This document shows positions 42,548 to 51,272 of a stretch of 64,000 bases of DNA, piece by piece. A program made the translations under genes and the position numbers. The stretch's first letter is position 1; every line of letters starts with the position of its first letter. This DNA comes from an uncultured Sulfitobacter sp. (lineage in GTDB: Bacteria; Pseudomonadota; Alphaproteobacteria; Rhodobacterales; Rhodobacteraceae). The stretch covers positions 1 to 64,000 of the forward strand of contig CANMXJ010000022.1 in the NCBI GenBank assembly GCA_947501805.1, in the 5' to 3' direction. The notes under the pieces are model-generated. The model did no database searches and was not told where the DNA came from. It saw nothing but the letters and a program-made list of their open reading frames with translations.

Positions 42548-43192
42548 ATGTTTACTAAAGTTAAAATGACACTGGCTGCCGCCGCTGTTGCTCTGCTGCC
42601 GATGGCAGCAGGTGCTGTGACCATTACCGTGGACGATTTGTCGACGGCTGGTATCGACGCAAGCGCCAGCGGTGTTAATGCGGCAAGCGTTTCCGGCTCT
42701 GTCGGAAGCTTTACATTTGCTGTTGCAACCGGCTCGGTTGCATCAATCGGTAGTTCACACATTCTGAACACCACTTCACTCGAGATTGGTGGCATCGGTA
42801 ACTATGTGATCGAAGTGATCGAAACCGGCCTGCCGTCGCTGATGGCACCAGTGGTCAATCTTATGGGCAGCGGTACATTCTCGACGCTCTTCGGGACTGC
42901 AACTGTTCAGCACTTTGTTGATCTGGGTGCCGGGTTCGTACAAGTAGGTGGCGATCTGAACTTTGCTGGTAACGGCATCGGTTCACAAGGTACGCAGGAC
43001 GTCAGCGGTGCCTTTGGCGTCGGTAGCGATCCACTTGGCTTGAAAACCATTATCACAGTTAACAAAACCGGTGCTGCGACAACCAATGCAAACGCAACTC
43101 TGGTTGCAGCTGTTCCAGTTCCGGCCGCTGGCCTTCTGCTGCTGGGTGCATTGGGCGGCTTTGGCGCACTGCGTCGTCGCAAGAAAGCCTGA
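42548..43192 (+). CDS. VPLPA-CTERM sorted secreted protein
   Basis: A 214-residue secreted protein. N-terminal signal peptide (KMTLAAAAVALLPMAAGA), a Gly/Ser/Thr/Asn-rich low-complexity body, and a three-part C-terminus: VPVPAAG, a membrane helix (LLLLGALGGFG) and a basic tail RRRKKA. This is the sorting signal read by exosortase D-type enzymes, cut on the periplasmic side. The exosortase lies three genes downstream region-wise (44404). A strong terminator follows. The low-complexity body suggests a matrix or adhesion role rather than an enzyme. Confidence 0.88.
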   Translation: MFTKVKMTLAAAAVALLPMAAGAVTITVDDLSTAGIDASASGVNAASVSGSVGSFTFAVATGSVASIGSSHILNTTSLEIGGIGNYVIEVIETGLPSLMAPVVNLMGSGTFSTLFGTATVQHFVDLGAGFVQVGGDLNFAGNGIGSQGTQDVSGAFGVGSDPLGLKTIITVNKTGAATTNANATLVAAVPVPAAGLLLLGALGGFGALRRRKKA

Positions 43193-43221
43193 TATCAGGC
43201 ATTCGACTGAAATTTGAAACG

Positions 43222-43247
43222 GGGGCTGCAAGCGCGGCCCCTTTTTT
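43222..43247 (+). terminator. Rho-independent terminator after VPLPA gene
   Basis: Stem GGGGCTGC / GCGGCCCC (43222-43229 and 43234-43241, one G-T pair) with loop AAGC, followed by six T. It ends the single-gene transcript of the VPLPA-CTERM protein. Confidence 0.88.
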
Positions 43248-43392
43248 CTTTGTGGTGAATCATCATCAACCGCCACACAAGAGCGCTTGGTCTTAGGCCT
43301 TAATACATAACTTTCAAATTTCTTATGCCCGAGGTACGGTCAGGAGGTTATAAAAGCTAACTCTTCGGACCTATGTTGCAAAAGGATCTGGA

Positions 43393-44295
43393 ATGAACCG
43401 CAACGCAACATTGGACTACGCGCGACTTGTAGCGTCTTTTGGCATCGTCATCTTTCATGTAGGGGCACCGGGGGCCGCACTGGGATACGCTGCTCTCCCA
43501 TTTTTCTTAATCTTGCTAGTGGTAATGGTTCTGCCATCTGCCAAGTGCATGTCATTTGACATTTTTTTGAAGAGCCGAGTAAAGCGTTTAATCGTACCTT
43601 GGTTGATTTGGTCAGCGATTTATGGGACTCTAAAGTTAAGTGAGGTAGTTGTCACAGAAACTACGCTGAGCGCAGAATTCGCGCCTTATATGCTTTTTAC
43701 TGGCCCTGCATTGCATCTTTGGTTCTTACCTTTTGCATTTATCACCAGTTTGTTGGCTTACCCCGTGATACAATCAACACGGTTCGCTCCGATTTACTTA
43801 CACTCAACTCTCCTAACCATGATCGCGCTCTTTTTTCTTGTAATACAACAAGAGCGAGCGTTTCCCATTCCCATAACACAATGGTTATATGGCGCACCGG
43901 CCATCAGTTTGGGCCTCGGATTAGCTTTGGTGGGACGGCAGGTTTGGGCATCCATATTGATGGTATGCGTCTTTTCTAGTGCCGCACTACTGATCGATTC
44001 TCGAGCCGGGCTGCTTCAGATTCTAATTGCTGCAGTTGCCTTTATCCTTTGTTCCACATGGCGTTTACCTCAAACGTCTTTTTCTGCCCTGGCCAGTAAA
44101 TCAGCACTAGGGGTCTATCTGTCCCATCCGTTGGTTATATCCATATTGACCCGCACCACATCACTTGATCCTCAAAGCAGCACCACCGCGATTTTGGTCT
44201 GCATTGGATCGCTAGGGATCGCGCTTCTCCGGATTTGGGTCGTTGAATCTCGAAGTCCGATCCTAAACCGTACGCACGGAGACATAACTTCGTAA
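43393..44295 (+). CDS. Acyltransferase 3 family membrane protein
   Basis: A 300-residue polytopic protein of the acyltransferase 3 (OafA/NodX) family, which O-acetylates surface sugars using acetyl-CoA. The N-terminus has the family start (LDYARLVASFGIVIFHVGAP, with the conserved His in IFHV) and RVKRLIVPWLIWS; LHLWFLPFAF holds another conserved block. About eight to ten hydrophobic segments. It is shorter than the usual 340-380 residues and somewhat AT-richer than its neighbours, suggesting separate acquisition. Confidence 0.83.
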   Translation: MNRNATLDYARLVASFGIVIFHVGAPGAALGYAALPFFLILLVVMVLPSAKCMSFDIFLKSRVKRLIVPWLIWSAIYGTLKLSEVVVTETTLSAEFAPYMLFTGPALHLWFLPFAFITSLLAYPVIQSTRFAPIYLHSTLLTMIALFFLVIQQERAFPIPITQWLYGAPAISLGLGLALVGRQVWASILMVCVFSSAALLIDSRAGLLQILIAAVAFILCSTWRLPQTSFSALASKSALGVYLSHPLVISILTRTTSLDPQSSTTAILVCIGSLGIALLRIWVVESRSPILNRTHGDITS

Positions 44296-44403
44296 ACAAA
44301 CTGTTTTCATCACCTCACAGTGATGCTTTCTATCTAAGAAATTGCTATAGAAACATACAACCCACCCCTCAAGATCGTTTTTTATCACGGACCGGATTTT
44401 CAA

Positions 44404-46011
44404 ATGACCGATATCAGCTCCCAGCGCGGCATTTCCTCTTTCGGGCTGCGCAATGTAAATCCTGTCGGGCTGATGTGGTTCATTGCCATGATCGTGGTGA
44501 CGATACCGGTGTTCTGGCTGGGGCTGGAATCTCTGGGTGCCGCCTGGATCACGCCGGAATACAGCCATGGTCCGTTGATCCCGCTTATTTCGCTCTATCT
44601 GTTCCTGCGCGAGTTGCGCCAGTCCCCTCCCATAGACCCCGCACAATCCGTTAACCGTATTCCCGGTATTATTGTGATCATGATCGGTCTGGTTCTGGCG
44701 ATCTTTGGCAATCTGGTAAAGATTCCCGATATCGTCACCTATGCGCTGATCATCTGGACCGGTGGCGTTGTGCTGACCGGCTTTGGCTGGGATCGGGGCA
44801 AACGCCACCAACTGCCTGTCTTGCACCTGATTTTCATGCTGCCCCTGCCCCAGTTCATCTATTGGAAGCTGACCATCGTGTTGCAGCTGATCTCGTCCGA
44901 GCTGGGTGTGTGGTTCATCCAGCTGGCGGGGGTGCCGGTGTTCCTTGAGGGGAATGTGATCGATCTTGGTGTCTACAAGCTACAGGTCGCCGAGGCTTGT
45001 TCCGGTCTGCGTTACCTGTTCCCGATCCTGAGCTTTTCTTACCTGTTCGCGATCCTCTATCGCGGGCCGTTCTGGCATAAGGTGGTGATGTTCCTGATGG
45101 CCGCTCCGCTGACGGTATTCATGAACTCTTTTCGCATCGGGGTTATCGGTGTGCTGGTCAACAGTTACGGCATCGGCCAGGCTGAAGGCTTTCTGCACTT
45201 CTTTGAAGGCTGGGTGATCTTTGGTGCCTGTATCGCCATCCTGTTTTTGATGGCGGTACTGCTGCAACGGCTGACGCCCAGCCCGCTGGGTCTGCGTGAC
45301 ACCATTGATCTGGACACGGACGGTCTGGCCCGCGAGGCATCCCGGTTTCTGGCCGTTGCGACATCGCGCGGGGTCATCATTGCTGCATTGCTGTCAACGG
45401 CGATCACGGCAGCCTTTGTATTGACCCCTGCCCCGGAACGGGTGCTGCCGGACCGTGACAGCTTTGCGCTGTTTCCGCGCAAGGTAAACGATTGGAATTC
45501 GTACACCATTCCGCTTGAGCCCGAAGTGGCCCAAGTACTGGGTGCCACAGATTATATCAACGCGGTCTTTACCCAACCGGGGGAGCAGGCCAATTATGTG
45601 AATTTCTTTGCCGCCTATTACGACAAACAGACCGAAGGGTCCGGCATCCACTCACCCGAAGTATGCCTCCCCGTGGGTGGCTGGGAAGTCTACTCGATCG
45701 ATCCGACACCAGTGTCCTTCCCGACAACAATCTACGGGGATTTCAACGTCAACCGTGCTGTGATCGAAAAAGGCTTGTCACGCCAGTTGGTCTATTACTG
45801 GTTCGAACAACGCGGCACGCGCATGACCAATGATTATCTGGCCAAGATTGATGTGGTTTATGACAGTCTGACCATCGGGCGCACCGATGGGGCAATGGTA
45901 CGCTTTGTCACCCCGATCAACCGCAATGAAACCGAAGCGGATGCAGATGCACGCCTGCAAGGATTTATGCTGGAATTGCTGCCCAAACTGCCACGCTATA
46001 TTCCCGAGTGA
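44404..46011 (+). CDS. xrtD: Exosortase (XrtD-like) fused to EpsI domain
   Basis: A 535-residue protein joining an exosortase (residues about 20-290, eight or so membrane helices) with a periplasmic EpsI-type domain (about 325-535). The transpeptidase triad is visible: C199 in [12 protein letters not shown]244 in FMNSFRIG and H265 in GFLHFFEGW. Exosortases cut C-terminal VPxPA-type signals and pass proteins to the surface. Two matching substrates are in the window (42548 and 52711). The fused form and the substrate type point to the exosortase D group. Confidence 0.9.
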   Translation: MTDISSQRGISSFGLRNVNPVGLMWFIAMIVVTIPVFWLGLESLGAAWITPEYSHGPLIPLISLYLFLRELRQSPPIDPAQSVNRIPGIIVIMIGLVLAIFGNLVKIPDIVTYALIIWTGGVVLTGFGWDRGKRHQLPVLHLIFMLPLPQFIYWKLTIVLQLISSELGVWFIQLAGVPVFLEGNVIDLGVYKLQVAEACSGLRYLFPILSFSYLFAILYRGPFWHKVVMFLMAAPLTVFMNSFRIGVIGVLVNSYGIGQAEGFLHFFEGWVIFGACIAILFLMAVLLQRLTPSPLGLRDTIDLDTDGLAREASRFLAVATSRGVIIAALLSTAITAAFVLTPAPERVLPDRDSFALFPRKVNDWNSYTIPLEPEVAQVLGATDYINAVFTQPGEQANYVNFFAAYYDKQTEGSGIHSPEVCLPVGGWEVYSIDPTPVSFPTTIYGDFNVNRAVIEKGLSRQLVYYWFEQRGTRMTNDYLAKIDVVYDSLTIGRTDGAMVRFVTPINRNETEADADARLQGFMLELLPKLPRYIPE

Positions 46012-46025
46012 TCCAAGGCGTGATG

Positions 46026-46041
46026 CCCCCTTGCAAGGGGG
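46026..46041. terminator. GC-rich palindrome after exosortase gene
   Basis: CCCCCTTGCAAGGGGG is a perfect 16-base palindrome between the exosortase stop and the rhomboid start, without a following T-run. It may attenuate transcription or just stabilise the mRNA. Confidence 0.35.
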
Positions 46042-46066
46042 GGCGGCCCTTTGGCACAACGGTACC

Positions 46067-46759
46067 ATGACATCGCATCCTCCCCTTACGTCCAAAATGG
46101 TTTTTGGCTTGCCGATTGTCCTTTTTTTTCTGCTCGCAGCCAATGTCCTGCCGGAACTGGTGCTACAGTTGGCAGACCGAGGTGTGATATTGTCACCGGT
46201 CTTGCGCCCTTGGGCGTATACGTTGGGCGCCTTCCAGCCTGATCTGATTACCAAAGCGGGACCGCATTTCGCGATCCAGCCCCTGAGCATGTTTCTGACT
46301 TACGGATTTTTGCACACCGGATTGTCCCACCTGATCATCAATATGATCGGGCTTGTGTGGCTGGGGCGACTGATCCTGTCTTACCGCACCCCGGAAACCT
46401 TCCTGATTATGTACCTGATGTCGATGGTGGGCGCTGCTGAAGTCTGTGCACTTATTGGTATCCAGGGCGGCACGGTGGTGGGTGCCTCTGGTGCCATCTT
46501 CGGGCTTTTCGGGGCATATCTGGTGGATTCAGGGCTTTTTGGCTCTGCCCGGTCACAACCAGAGGAAACAGCACAGCAATTTTTCCTACTGTCTCTGGCG
46601 ACAGCGGCACTGGCATTGTCAGACGCTGGCAGCCAGGCATTTCTGGGCAGCAGCCCGACAGCATGGCAGGCCCACGCAGGCGGTTTTCTGACCGGCGCGG
46701 TGGTCGCATTACTGACGCCGCCACGGTTTGGCACCTTTCAGCAATCTGCAAATCACTAA
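46067..46759 (+). CDS. Rhomboid-family intramembrane serine protease
   Basis: A 230-residue protein with six hydrophobic segments. The catalytic dyad is in GASGAIFGLFGAYL (GxSG serine) and AWQAHAGGFLTG (histidine); the HLIINMIGL block gives the conserved HxxxN. Rhomboids cleave membrane helices of other proteins. Its place 55 bases after the exosortase suggests a role with surface-sorted proteins, though general use cannot be excluded. The start is ATG 46067. Confidence 0.88.
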   Translation: MTSHPPLTSKMVFGLPIVLFFLLAANVLPELVLQLADRGVILSPVLRPWAYTLGAFQPDLITKAGPHFAIQPLSMFLTYGFLHTGLSHLIINMIGLVWLGRLILSYRTPETFLIMYLMSMVGAAEVCALIGIQGGTVVGASGAIFGLFGAYLVDSGLFGSARSQPEETAQQFFLLSLATAALALSDAGSQAFLGSSPTAWQAHAGGFLTGAVVALLTPPRFGTFQQSANH

Positions 46760-46869
46760 AACCGTAGTTTTATCACCTAAATTTGGCCTTATTCACGTGG
46801 CTTTATATTATTGAAACACTTTTAGCAGAGGTGTGGCACCATCGAATAAAGCCCAAGGAGTGTCCCGAA

Positions 46870-47082
46870 ATGATCATTGGATATTTAGCAATCGGGTTTC
46901 TATGCGCCGTCATGTCAGCTATTATGTCCCTGACGGTGGGATTTGGTCTATTGGCAATGCTTGGGTTCTACATACTTGGCGGTGTCCTTGGCACCATTGG
47001 CACGGCATGCCTCGCTGCCTACGTGCCCAAAGCCCGAAACGCCGCTGATCCCCGAGCAGAGGGGCTTGTCGGGAAGGTCTGA
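46870..47082 (+). CDS. Small two-helix membrane protein
   Basis: A 70-residue protein with two hydrophobic segments (IIGYLAIGFLCAVMSAIMSL and GLLAMLGFYILGGVLGTIGT) and a short soluble tail. Start ATG 46870 has a perfect AAGGAG nine bases upstream. It lies between rhomboid and phosphatase genes on the same strand. Function unknown. Confidence 0.65.
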   Translation: MIIGYLAIGFLCAVMSAIMSLTVGFGLLAMLGFYILGGVLGTIGTACLAAYVPKARNAADPRAEGLVGKV

Positions 47083-47138
47083 CCAACGATAGGGGGTATA
47101 CAGAGCCTACACCCGATCTCTTGACCCTCGGAGACTTC

Positions 47139-47921
47139 ATGCACTGGTTGCGTGCCATCCTCTCTGCCACATGGCCCACACATGACAGGCAGACGCCCCC
47201 CCTGCCCTGTTCCGATCTGCCCATCTGCATCGTCGGCGATCTGCACGGTCGGCTGGATCTTTTGAACAAGATGCTGTCCGCGATCAAAGACAGATCCGGT
47301 CACAACGCGGCCAGAGTGGTATGGGTCGGGGATATGATCGACCGGGGACCAGATAGCGCTGGTGTGTTGGCGCGGCTTCATGGGCTGCACCGTGCAGACC
47401 CCGAACACATGATCTGTCTGATGGGCAACCACGAACGGATGCTGCTGGATTTTCTAGCCGAGCCCGCACGCCATGGGCCACGCTGGATCGCAGCGGGGGG
47501 TGCAGAAACCCTGACCAGCTTTGGCCTGTCACCCTTTACACGTAAACACGACATAGATGCCTGGAACAGGCTGGCAGCGGACCTGCGCGGGCGTCTAACA
47601 GCAGAAGTCGTGAACTGGCTTGGTGCACTGCCGTTGCTGTGGCGTGAGGGTCCGCTGCTGGTCACCCATGCCGGTGCTGATCCACGCCTGCCTGTCGAGG
47701 CGCAAGAGCCCCGCCGGCTTCTTTGGGGGGCACGGCACCGTGAACGCGCCAAACGGGTTGACGGACTCTGGGTTGCTCAAGGTCATACCGTCACACCCGC
47801 ACCCTATGCACGCGCAGGACAGATCTGTGTAGATACCGGGGCCTGGTCCAGCGGGACATTGTCAGCAGCGTGGGTGGATGCCGCAGGCCTGTCATTTTTC
47901 AATGTATCGGACATAAATTAA
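47139..47921 (+). CDS. PPP-family metallophosphatase
   Basis: A 260-residue phosphatase: GDLHG (34-38), GDMIDRGPD (63-71), GNHE (96-99), then VTHAG and a late GHT block. It resembles bacterial serine/threonine phosphatases and ApaH-type hydrolases. Start ATG 47139 has CGGAG five bases upstream. Located with exosortase-linked genes, it might counter the CpsD-like kinase or another kinase; that is speculation. It is not closely similar to the copy at 3608-4483 outside the motifs. Confidence 0.82.
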   Translation: MHWLRAILSATWPTHDRQTPPLPCSDLPICIVGDLHGRLDLLNKMLSAIKDRSGHNAARVVWVGDMIDRGPDSAGVLARLHGLHRADPEHMICLMGNHERMLLDFLAEPARHGPRWIAAGGAETLTSFGLSPFTRKHDIDAWNRLAADLRGRLTAEVVNWLGALPLLWREGPLLVTHAGADPRLPVEAQEPRRLLWGARHRERAKRVDGLWVAQGHTVTPAPYARAGQICVDTGAWSSGTLSAAWVDAAGLSFFNVSDIN

Positions 47922-48067
47922 CCACAAACACCTGACATCAGGAGCATAGGCGTGATCACGCCTTTGCATTTACCTGAAAGACTCGACAAACATTCAGCAC
48001 AGCTTATTGTTATGGATAGCGAAACGATCCTTTTAGAAAATCAACTTTAAATGGAGGTGTACAAACA

Positions 48068-48259
48068 ATGTTCGTGACAAGCCTTTTTATAGCCCCTTAT
48101 CTTATTATCGCATTATTCGCCATTTTTATGACCTTTGCAGAACAAAAACAGACAGGAAATCGCAGCTTGTTGTTGAAATCACTCGGCTTTCTGGCCTGTG
48201 TGTTGTGGCCCATTACCTTTTTAGTCGTAGCCGTCGCAGCACAGCGCAGCACGTCATAA
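48068..48259 (+). CDS. Small two-helix membrane protein
   Basis: A 63-residue protein with two membrane segments (SLFIAPYLIIALFAIFM and LLKSLGFLACVLWPITFLV). A strong GGAGGT site precedes the ATG by nine bases. It converges with repA, with three bases between the stops. Not recognised. Confidence 0.55.
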   Translation: MFVTSLFIAPYLIIALFAIFMTFAEQKQTGNRSLLLKSLGFLACVLWPITFLVVAVAAQRSTS

Positions 48260-48262
48260 TAT

Positions 48263-49333
48263 CTAACCGTCTAACGGTGCCAGCGCGCGTTTCTTGCAGA
48301 ACCCCAAGAACGCCGCATCAGCGTTTTTAGGCGCTTCTTCAATCCAGGACCGCCACTGGTGCTCTAGCATGTGTACATCCCATCCAGGGGCTGCACGGCG
48401 GGCATGCACATAGGTTTCAGGGTTCAGGGGCGGCACATGCACGTGCCGCGCAGGATCAACCGCCACAACCGTACCCCGCCCCCGAAAGATCACCATGTCG
48501 CGGACTTCGTCGTAAACGACATGATAGTCGGGCAGATGATCATGCGTCGCAATATCGCGCAGCGTGTGGCGGAACCGTTTGAGTTCGGTCCGTGCGCCCG
48601 AGCGTTTCAAGAGTTTTTCCAGACCGATTTCAAACTCGGGCCGCGCACCGCACATCTTGCGCGCAATTTCATAGACCCGCCGTTCAATCGGTTTACGCAG
48701 CCGGAAATAGTCACGATGCAGCGTCAGGACAGATTTGCGACGGATGGAGTTGAATATCCATTCGCTGATCTGGATTTCAGCTGACAGGATGCGCCCGCCC
48801 GCCTCACCGTTCTTGCGGTTTATATGCGCGCTTTCGATCAGGTGGAACCAGCCCAAGCGCTCCTCATCCCCCATGGGAACGGTATCAGGCCCCTCCCCTT
48901 CGGTGGTGATATTGGTCTTGATCACGGTGCCCATTAGCCGGTCAAGCGCCTCGCAGAACGCTTCGTAATCCTTGCCACCCGTCCCCCGGTTCACAAAGAT
49001 CAACAGATCGCGCGGGTTGAACTGTAATCTGCGGCTGACGGTCTCACCGCGGTTCAGCTTGTGCATGATCTGGCTGACGACATAGATCAGGATGTCCTTG
49101 TCATAGATCGTCGCCTGCCCTTTGGCGCTGGGGATCACCTCAAGCCATTTACCGTTGTGTTCATAGCGCCGCAGGGTCGTTTCCGGCTTTTTGGACAGCA
49201 CATAGAACGGATGTTCCATTTGCGGCATCAGATCCTTCAGAACAGCATCAGCAACATCACAAATGAAGAAATCCGCCTGCGGGTGGCGGTCGGGAAGGAG
49301 TTGATCCAACAGATTCGGGGTTTCAGGAACCAT
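48263..49333 (-). CDS. repA: RepA-type plasmid replication initiator
   Basis: A 356-residue replication initiator of the RepA/RPA family used by Rhodobacteraceae plasmids. Recognisable blocks are YDKDILIYVVSQIM, RLQFNPRDLLIFVNR and IERRVYEIARKM, giving the winged-helix DNA-binding core. It would bind the iterons just upstream and open the origin. The first iteron (49312-49331) lies inside the coding start (codons 1-8), so binding should also repress repA. No ribosome binding site is evident. The start ATG 49333 fits the first conserved residues, VPETPNLLD. Confidence 0.9.
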   Translation of the reverse strand: MVPETPNLLDQLLPDRHPQADFFICDVADAVLKDLMPQMEHPFYVLSKKPETTLRRYEHNGKWLEVIPSAKGQATIYDKDILIYVVSQIMHKLNRGETVSRRLQFNPRDLLIFVNRGTGGKDYEAFCEALDRLMGTVIKTNITTEGEGPDTVPMGDEERLGWFHLIESAHINRKNGEAGGRILSAEIQISEWIFNSIRRKSVLTLHRDYFRLRKPIERRVYEIARKMCGARPEFEIGLEKLLKRSGARTELKRFRHTLRDIATHDHLPDYHVVYDEVRDMVIFRGRGTVVAVDPARHVHVPPLNPETYVHARRAAPGWDVHMLEHQWRSWIEEAPKNADAAFLGFCKKRALAPLDG

Positions 49334-49524
49334 GCGGCATATTCGGGGTTTCAGGAACCGTGAGTCAAGTTGGATTCGGGGTATTAGGAACCGACCTCTT
49401 TTTCAGGTCAAAAAGGACACTCTGATTCGCCCTATGATTCGGTTTTTTATTCCACAGAACGAATCGCGGAGATTAAGAACCGAATCGCGGAGAACAGGAA
49501 CCCGGATTCGGGGTATCAGGAACC
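49312..49524. repeat. Replication iterons of the repA origin
   Basis: Six related units: 49312-49331, 49340-49359, 49373-49392, 49461-49481, 49482-49502 and 49505-49524. The type unit is GATTCGGGGTTTCAGGAACC; the fourth and fifth read GAATCGCGGAGA...GAACC. All point the same way as each other. They form two groups of three, separated by about 70 bases containing AT-rich sequence and TTATTCCACA. AT-rich DNA (49525-49720) follows and may be the melting zone. Confidence 0.85.
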
Positions 49525-49783
49525 AGCTTTTTAATGATATTATTTAATATCAAAGGTTTAGGTTGGGTTTGAAAAGCCTAAACACAGATTCAACACATAT
49601 AAACACACATCTTTCGAATTAGGTTTAATTTCACCTTATGCGAATCGGTAATTTGGCTGTGGAATTGAGTTTGCAATGAAAAGAAAGAATCAGTTTTTCA
49701 AAATTTTTGAATCGCTTTTGGGAGGGTTTGAAGTCGACAGAGGTTCACTCTTGCAAACATGTTTCCTACCTTGGGCCCCGATC

Positions 49784-49983
49784 GCTATCCGCTAGCTTTC
49801 CAGTAGCTAACATCTAACCCGTAGCTACCAGATAACCACAAGCTAGCTAGAAGATAGCTGCTTGATAGCCCATCGATGCCGGGTCCATATCCAGTGGTAT
49901 CTACAAGATATCCTTCTATATAGCGCCTTCAGGTGTGTGTAGAAGATAGCTGATAGCATTCCATTAGCTATCCGAAAGCTATC
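49784..49983. repeat. GATAGCTATC-like repeat cluster, candidate partition site
   Basis: About ten copies of the half-word TAGCT/AGCTA, many extending to GATAGCT or TAGCTATC, in both orientations: for example GCTATC 49784, TAGCTA 49804 and 49822, GATAGCT 49853 and 49945, GATAGC 49864, TAGCTATC 49965, AGCTATC 49977. AGAAGATAGCTG occurs twice (from 49849 and 49941). A dense, symmetrical array directly before parA is what a centromere bound by the small partner protein would look like. Confidence 0.65.
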
Positions 49984-50069
49984 GGTTTACAGATCACTTT
50001 TCCGGCGCTAATGTCCCGTCACGGTCTGCCAGCCGCCACGTTTAACACACGTCCGCGAAAGGAAAGACT

Positions 50070-50756
50070 ATGCCCGTCATCGCATTTGCAAACCCCAAAG
50101 GGGGAGCCGGAAAAACCACGGCCGCTTTGTTGCTCGCCTCTGAACTGGCTGCACGCAACGCACAGGTGATCATTATTGACGCAGATCCAGAGCGCTGGAT
50201 TTCACAATGGGGCGGTTTGCCGGGCAAACCCGACAACGTTGAAATCATCGGTGATGTCACAGAAGACGGCATTGTCGACGTTATCGAAGAAGCCGCCGCG
50301 CGCACCCAATTTGTGATCATTGACCTGGAGGGGACCGCAAGCCTGATGGTGGCCAATGCCATCGGTATGTCTGATCTGGTGGTGATCCCGACCCAAGGCG
50401 GCTCGATGGATGCCAAAGGGGCGGCAAAGATGATCCGGCTGATCAACAATCAGGAACGCATGGTGCGCCGCCCGATCCCGCACGGTGTGCTGATGACACG
50501 CACGTCAGCCGCATTTGCATCGCGGGCTTTGAAAAATGTGCGTATTCAACTCGACAGGGCAGGGATCCCGGTGTTTGGGACCCCGATTGTAGAACGCGCA
50601 GCGTATCGCGATATTTTTGACTATGGCGGGCTGCTGCGTGATTTGCCTGGTGCGCAGGTGTCCAACCTTGAAAACGCAAGCAAGAACGCAGGGGCCTTCA
50701 TGGCTGAAGTACTGACCAAGCTGAAGGCGCCGTCAGAAGCGCGAGGAGCCGCATAA
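50070..50756 (+). CDS. parA: ParA-family partition ATPase
   Basis: A 228-residue Walker-type ATPase: deviant P-loop PKGGAGKTT (residues 9-17), IIDADPE, and VIIDLEGTAS. Short members of this type lack the N-terminal DNA-binding extension and work with a small ribbon-helix-helix partner. AAAGGA lies six bases before the ATG. It drives plasmid segregation and overlaps the next gene by one base (TAATG). Confidence 0.92.
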   Translation: MPVIAFANPKGGAGKTTAALLLASELAARNAQVIIIDADPERWISQWGGLPGKPDNVEIIGDVTEDGIVDVIEEAAARTQFVIIDLEGTASLMVANAIGMSDLVVIPTQGGSMDAKGAAKMIRLINNQERMVRRPIPHGVLMTRTSAAFASRALKNVRIQLDRAGIPVFGTPIVERAAYRDIFDYGGLLRDLPGAQVSNLENASKNAGAFMAEVLTKLKAPSEARGAA

Positions 50757-51142
50757 TGGGACAAATGAAACAACGCGCAGATTTGGGTTTCGCGGTGGAT
50801 GACACGGGCTTTGATCCCTCCGAATGGGACGTCGGCACACCGGCCCCGAAAAGACCCGAAAGCGGCAGCGCCCGTAAGGTTGCAGAAGCCACAGGCTTTC
50901 GCAGCCGTGAAGCACGGGCGGCAGCTCAACCCGTACCAGCGCCGTTATCCGGGGCAGGGGAGGCCAAACCGGTGCGCCGCCGTCGTACCGGCCGCAATGC
51001 GCAATTCAACCTCAAGGCGCGGCCCGACACGATACAGGATTTTTGTGCCGTGGCTGACGCACAAGGCTGGGGTCTGGGTGAAACACTGGAACATGCCGTC
51101 GCACTGTTGCAGCGTGAATACGCGGCAGGCAGCCACAAGTAG
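50756..51142 (+). CDS. ParB-like small partition partner protein
   Basis: A 128-residue protein translated in the TAATG overlap with parA. The N-terminal two thirds are charged and probably disordered; the C-terminal part (RRTGRNAQFNLKARPDTIQD, then LEHAVALLQREY) looks like a ribbon-helix-helix DNA-binding unit of plasmid stability proteins. It should bind the repeat array at 49784-49983 and stimulate ParA. It is not a classical ParB with a CTPase domain. Confidence 0.7.
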   Translation: MGQMKQRADLGFAVDDTGFDPSEWDVGTPAPKRPESGSARKVAEATGFRSREARAAAQPVPAPLSGAGEAKPVRRRRTGRNAQFNLKARPDTIQDFCAVADAQGWGLGETLEHAVALLQREYAAGSHK

Positions 51143-51272
51143 GACCTTTCGCCTACTTTGGCATTGTGACTGGCATCGGACAGGGCACTGATATACATGA
51201 TTTCCATTATCCGCTGCCATCCCAAGGCACGAGCGACCATGGGGTTTCTATTCTTATTCGACAAGGTTTTTG

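Noticed and set aside
49447..49456. DnaA box in the repA origin (TTATTCCACA)
   Set aside because: It has one extra base relative to TTATNCACA, so it does not fit the consensus; mentioned only as part of the iteron gap.
49784..49983. CRISPR array or integron-like repeats
   Set aside because: Repeat words are too short and irregular in spacing and orientation, and no cas or integrase gene is near; a partition site fits better.
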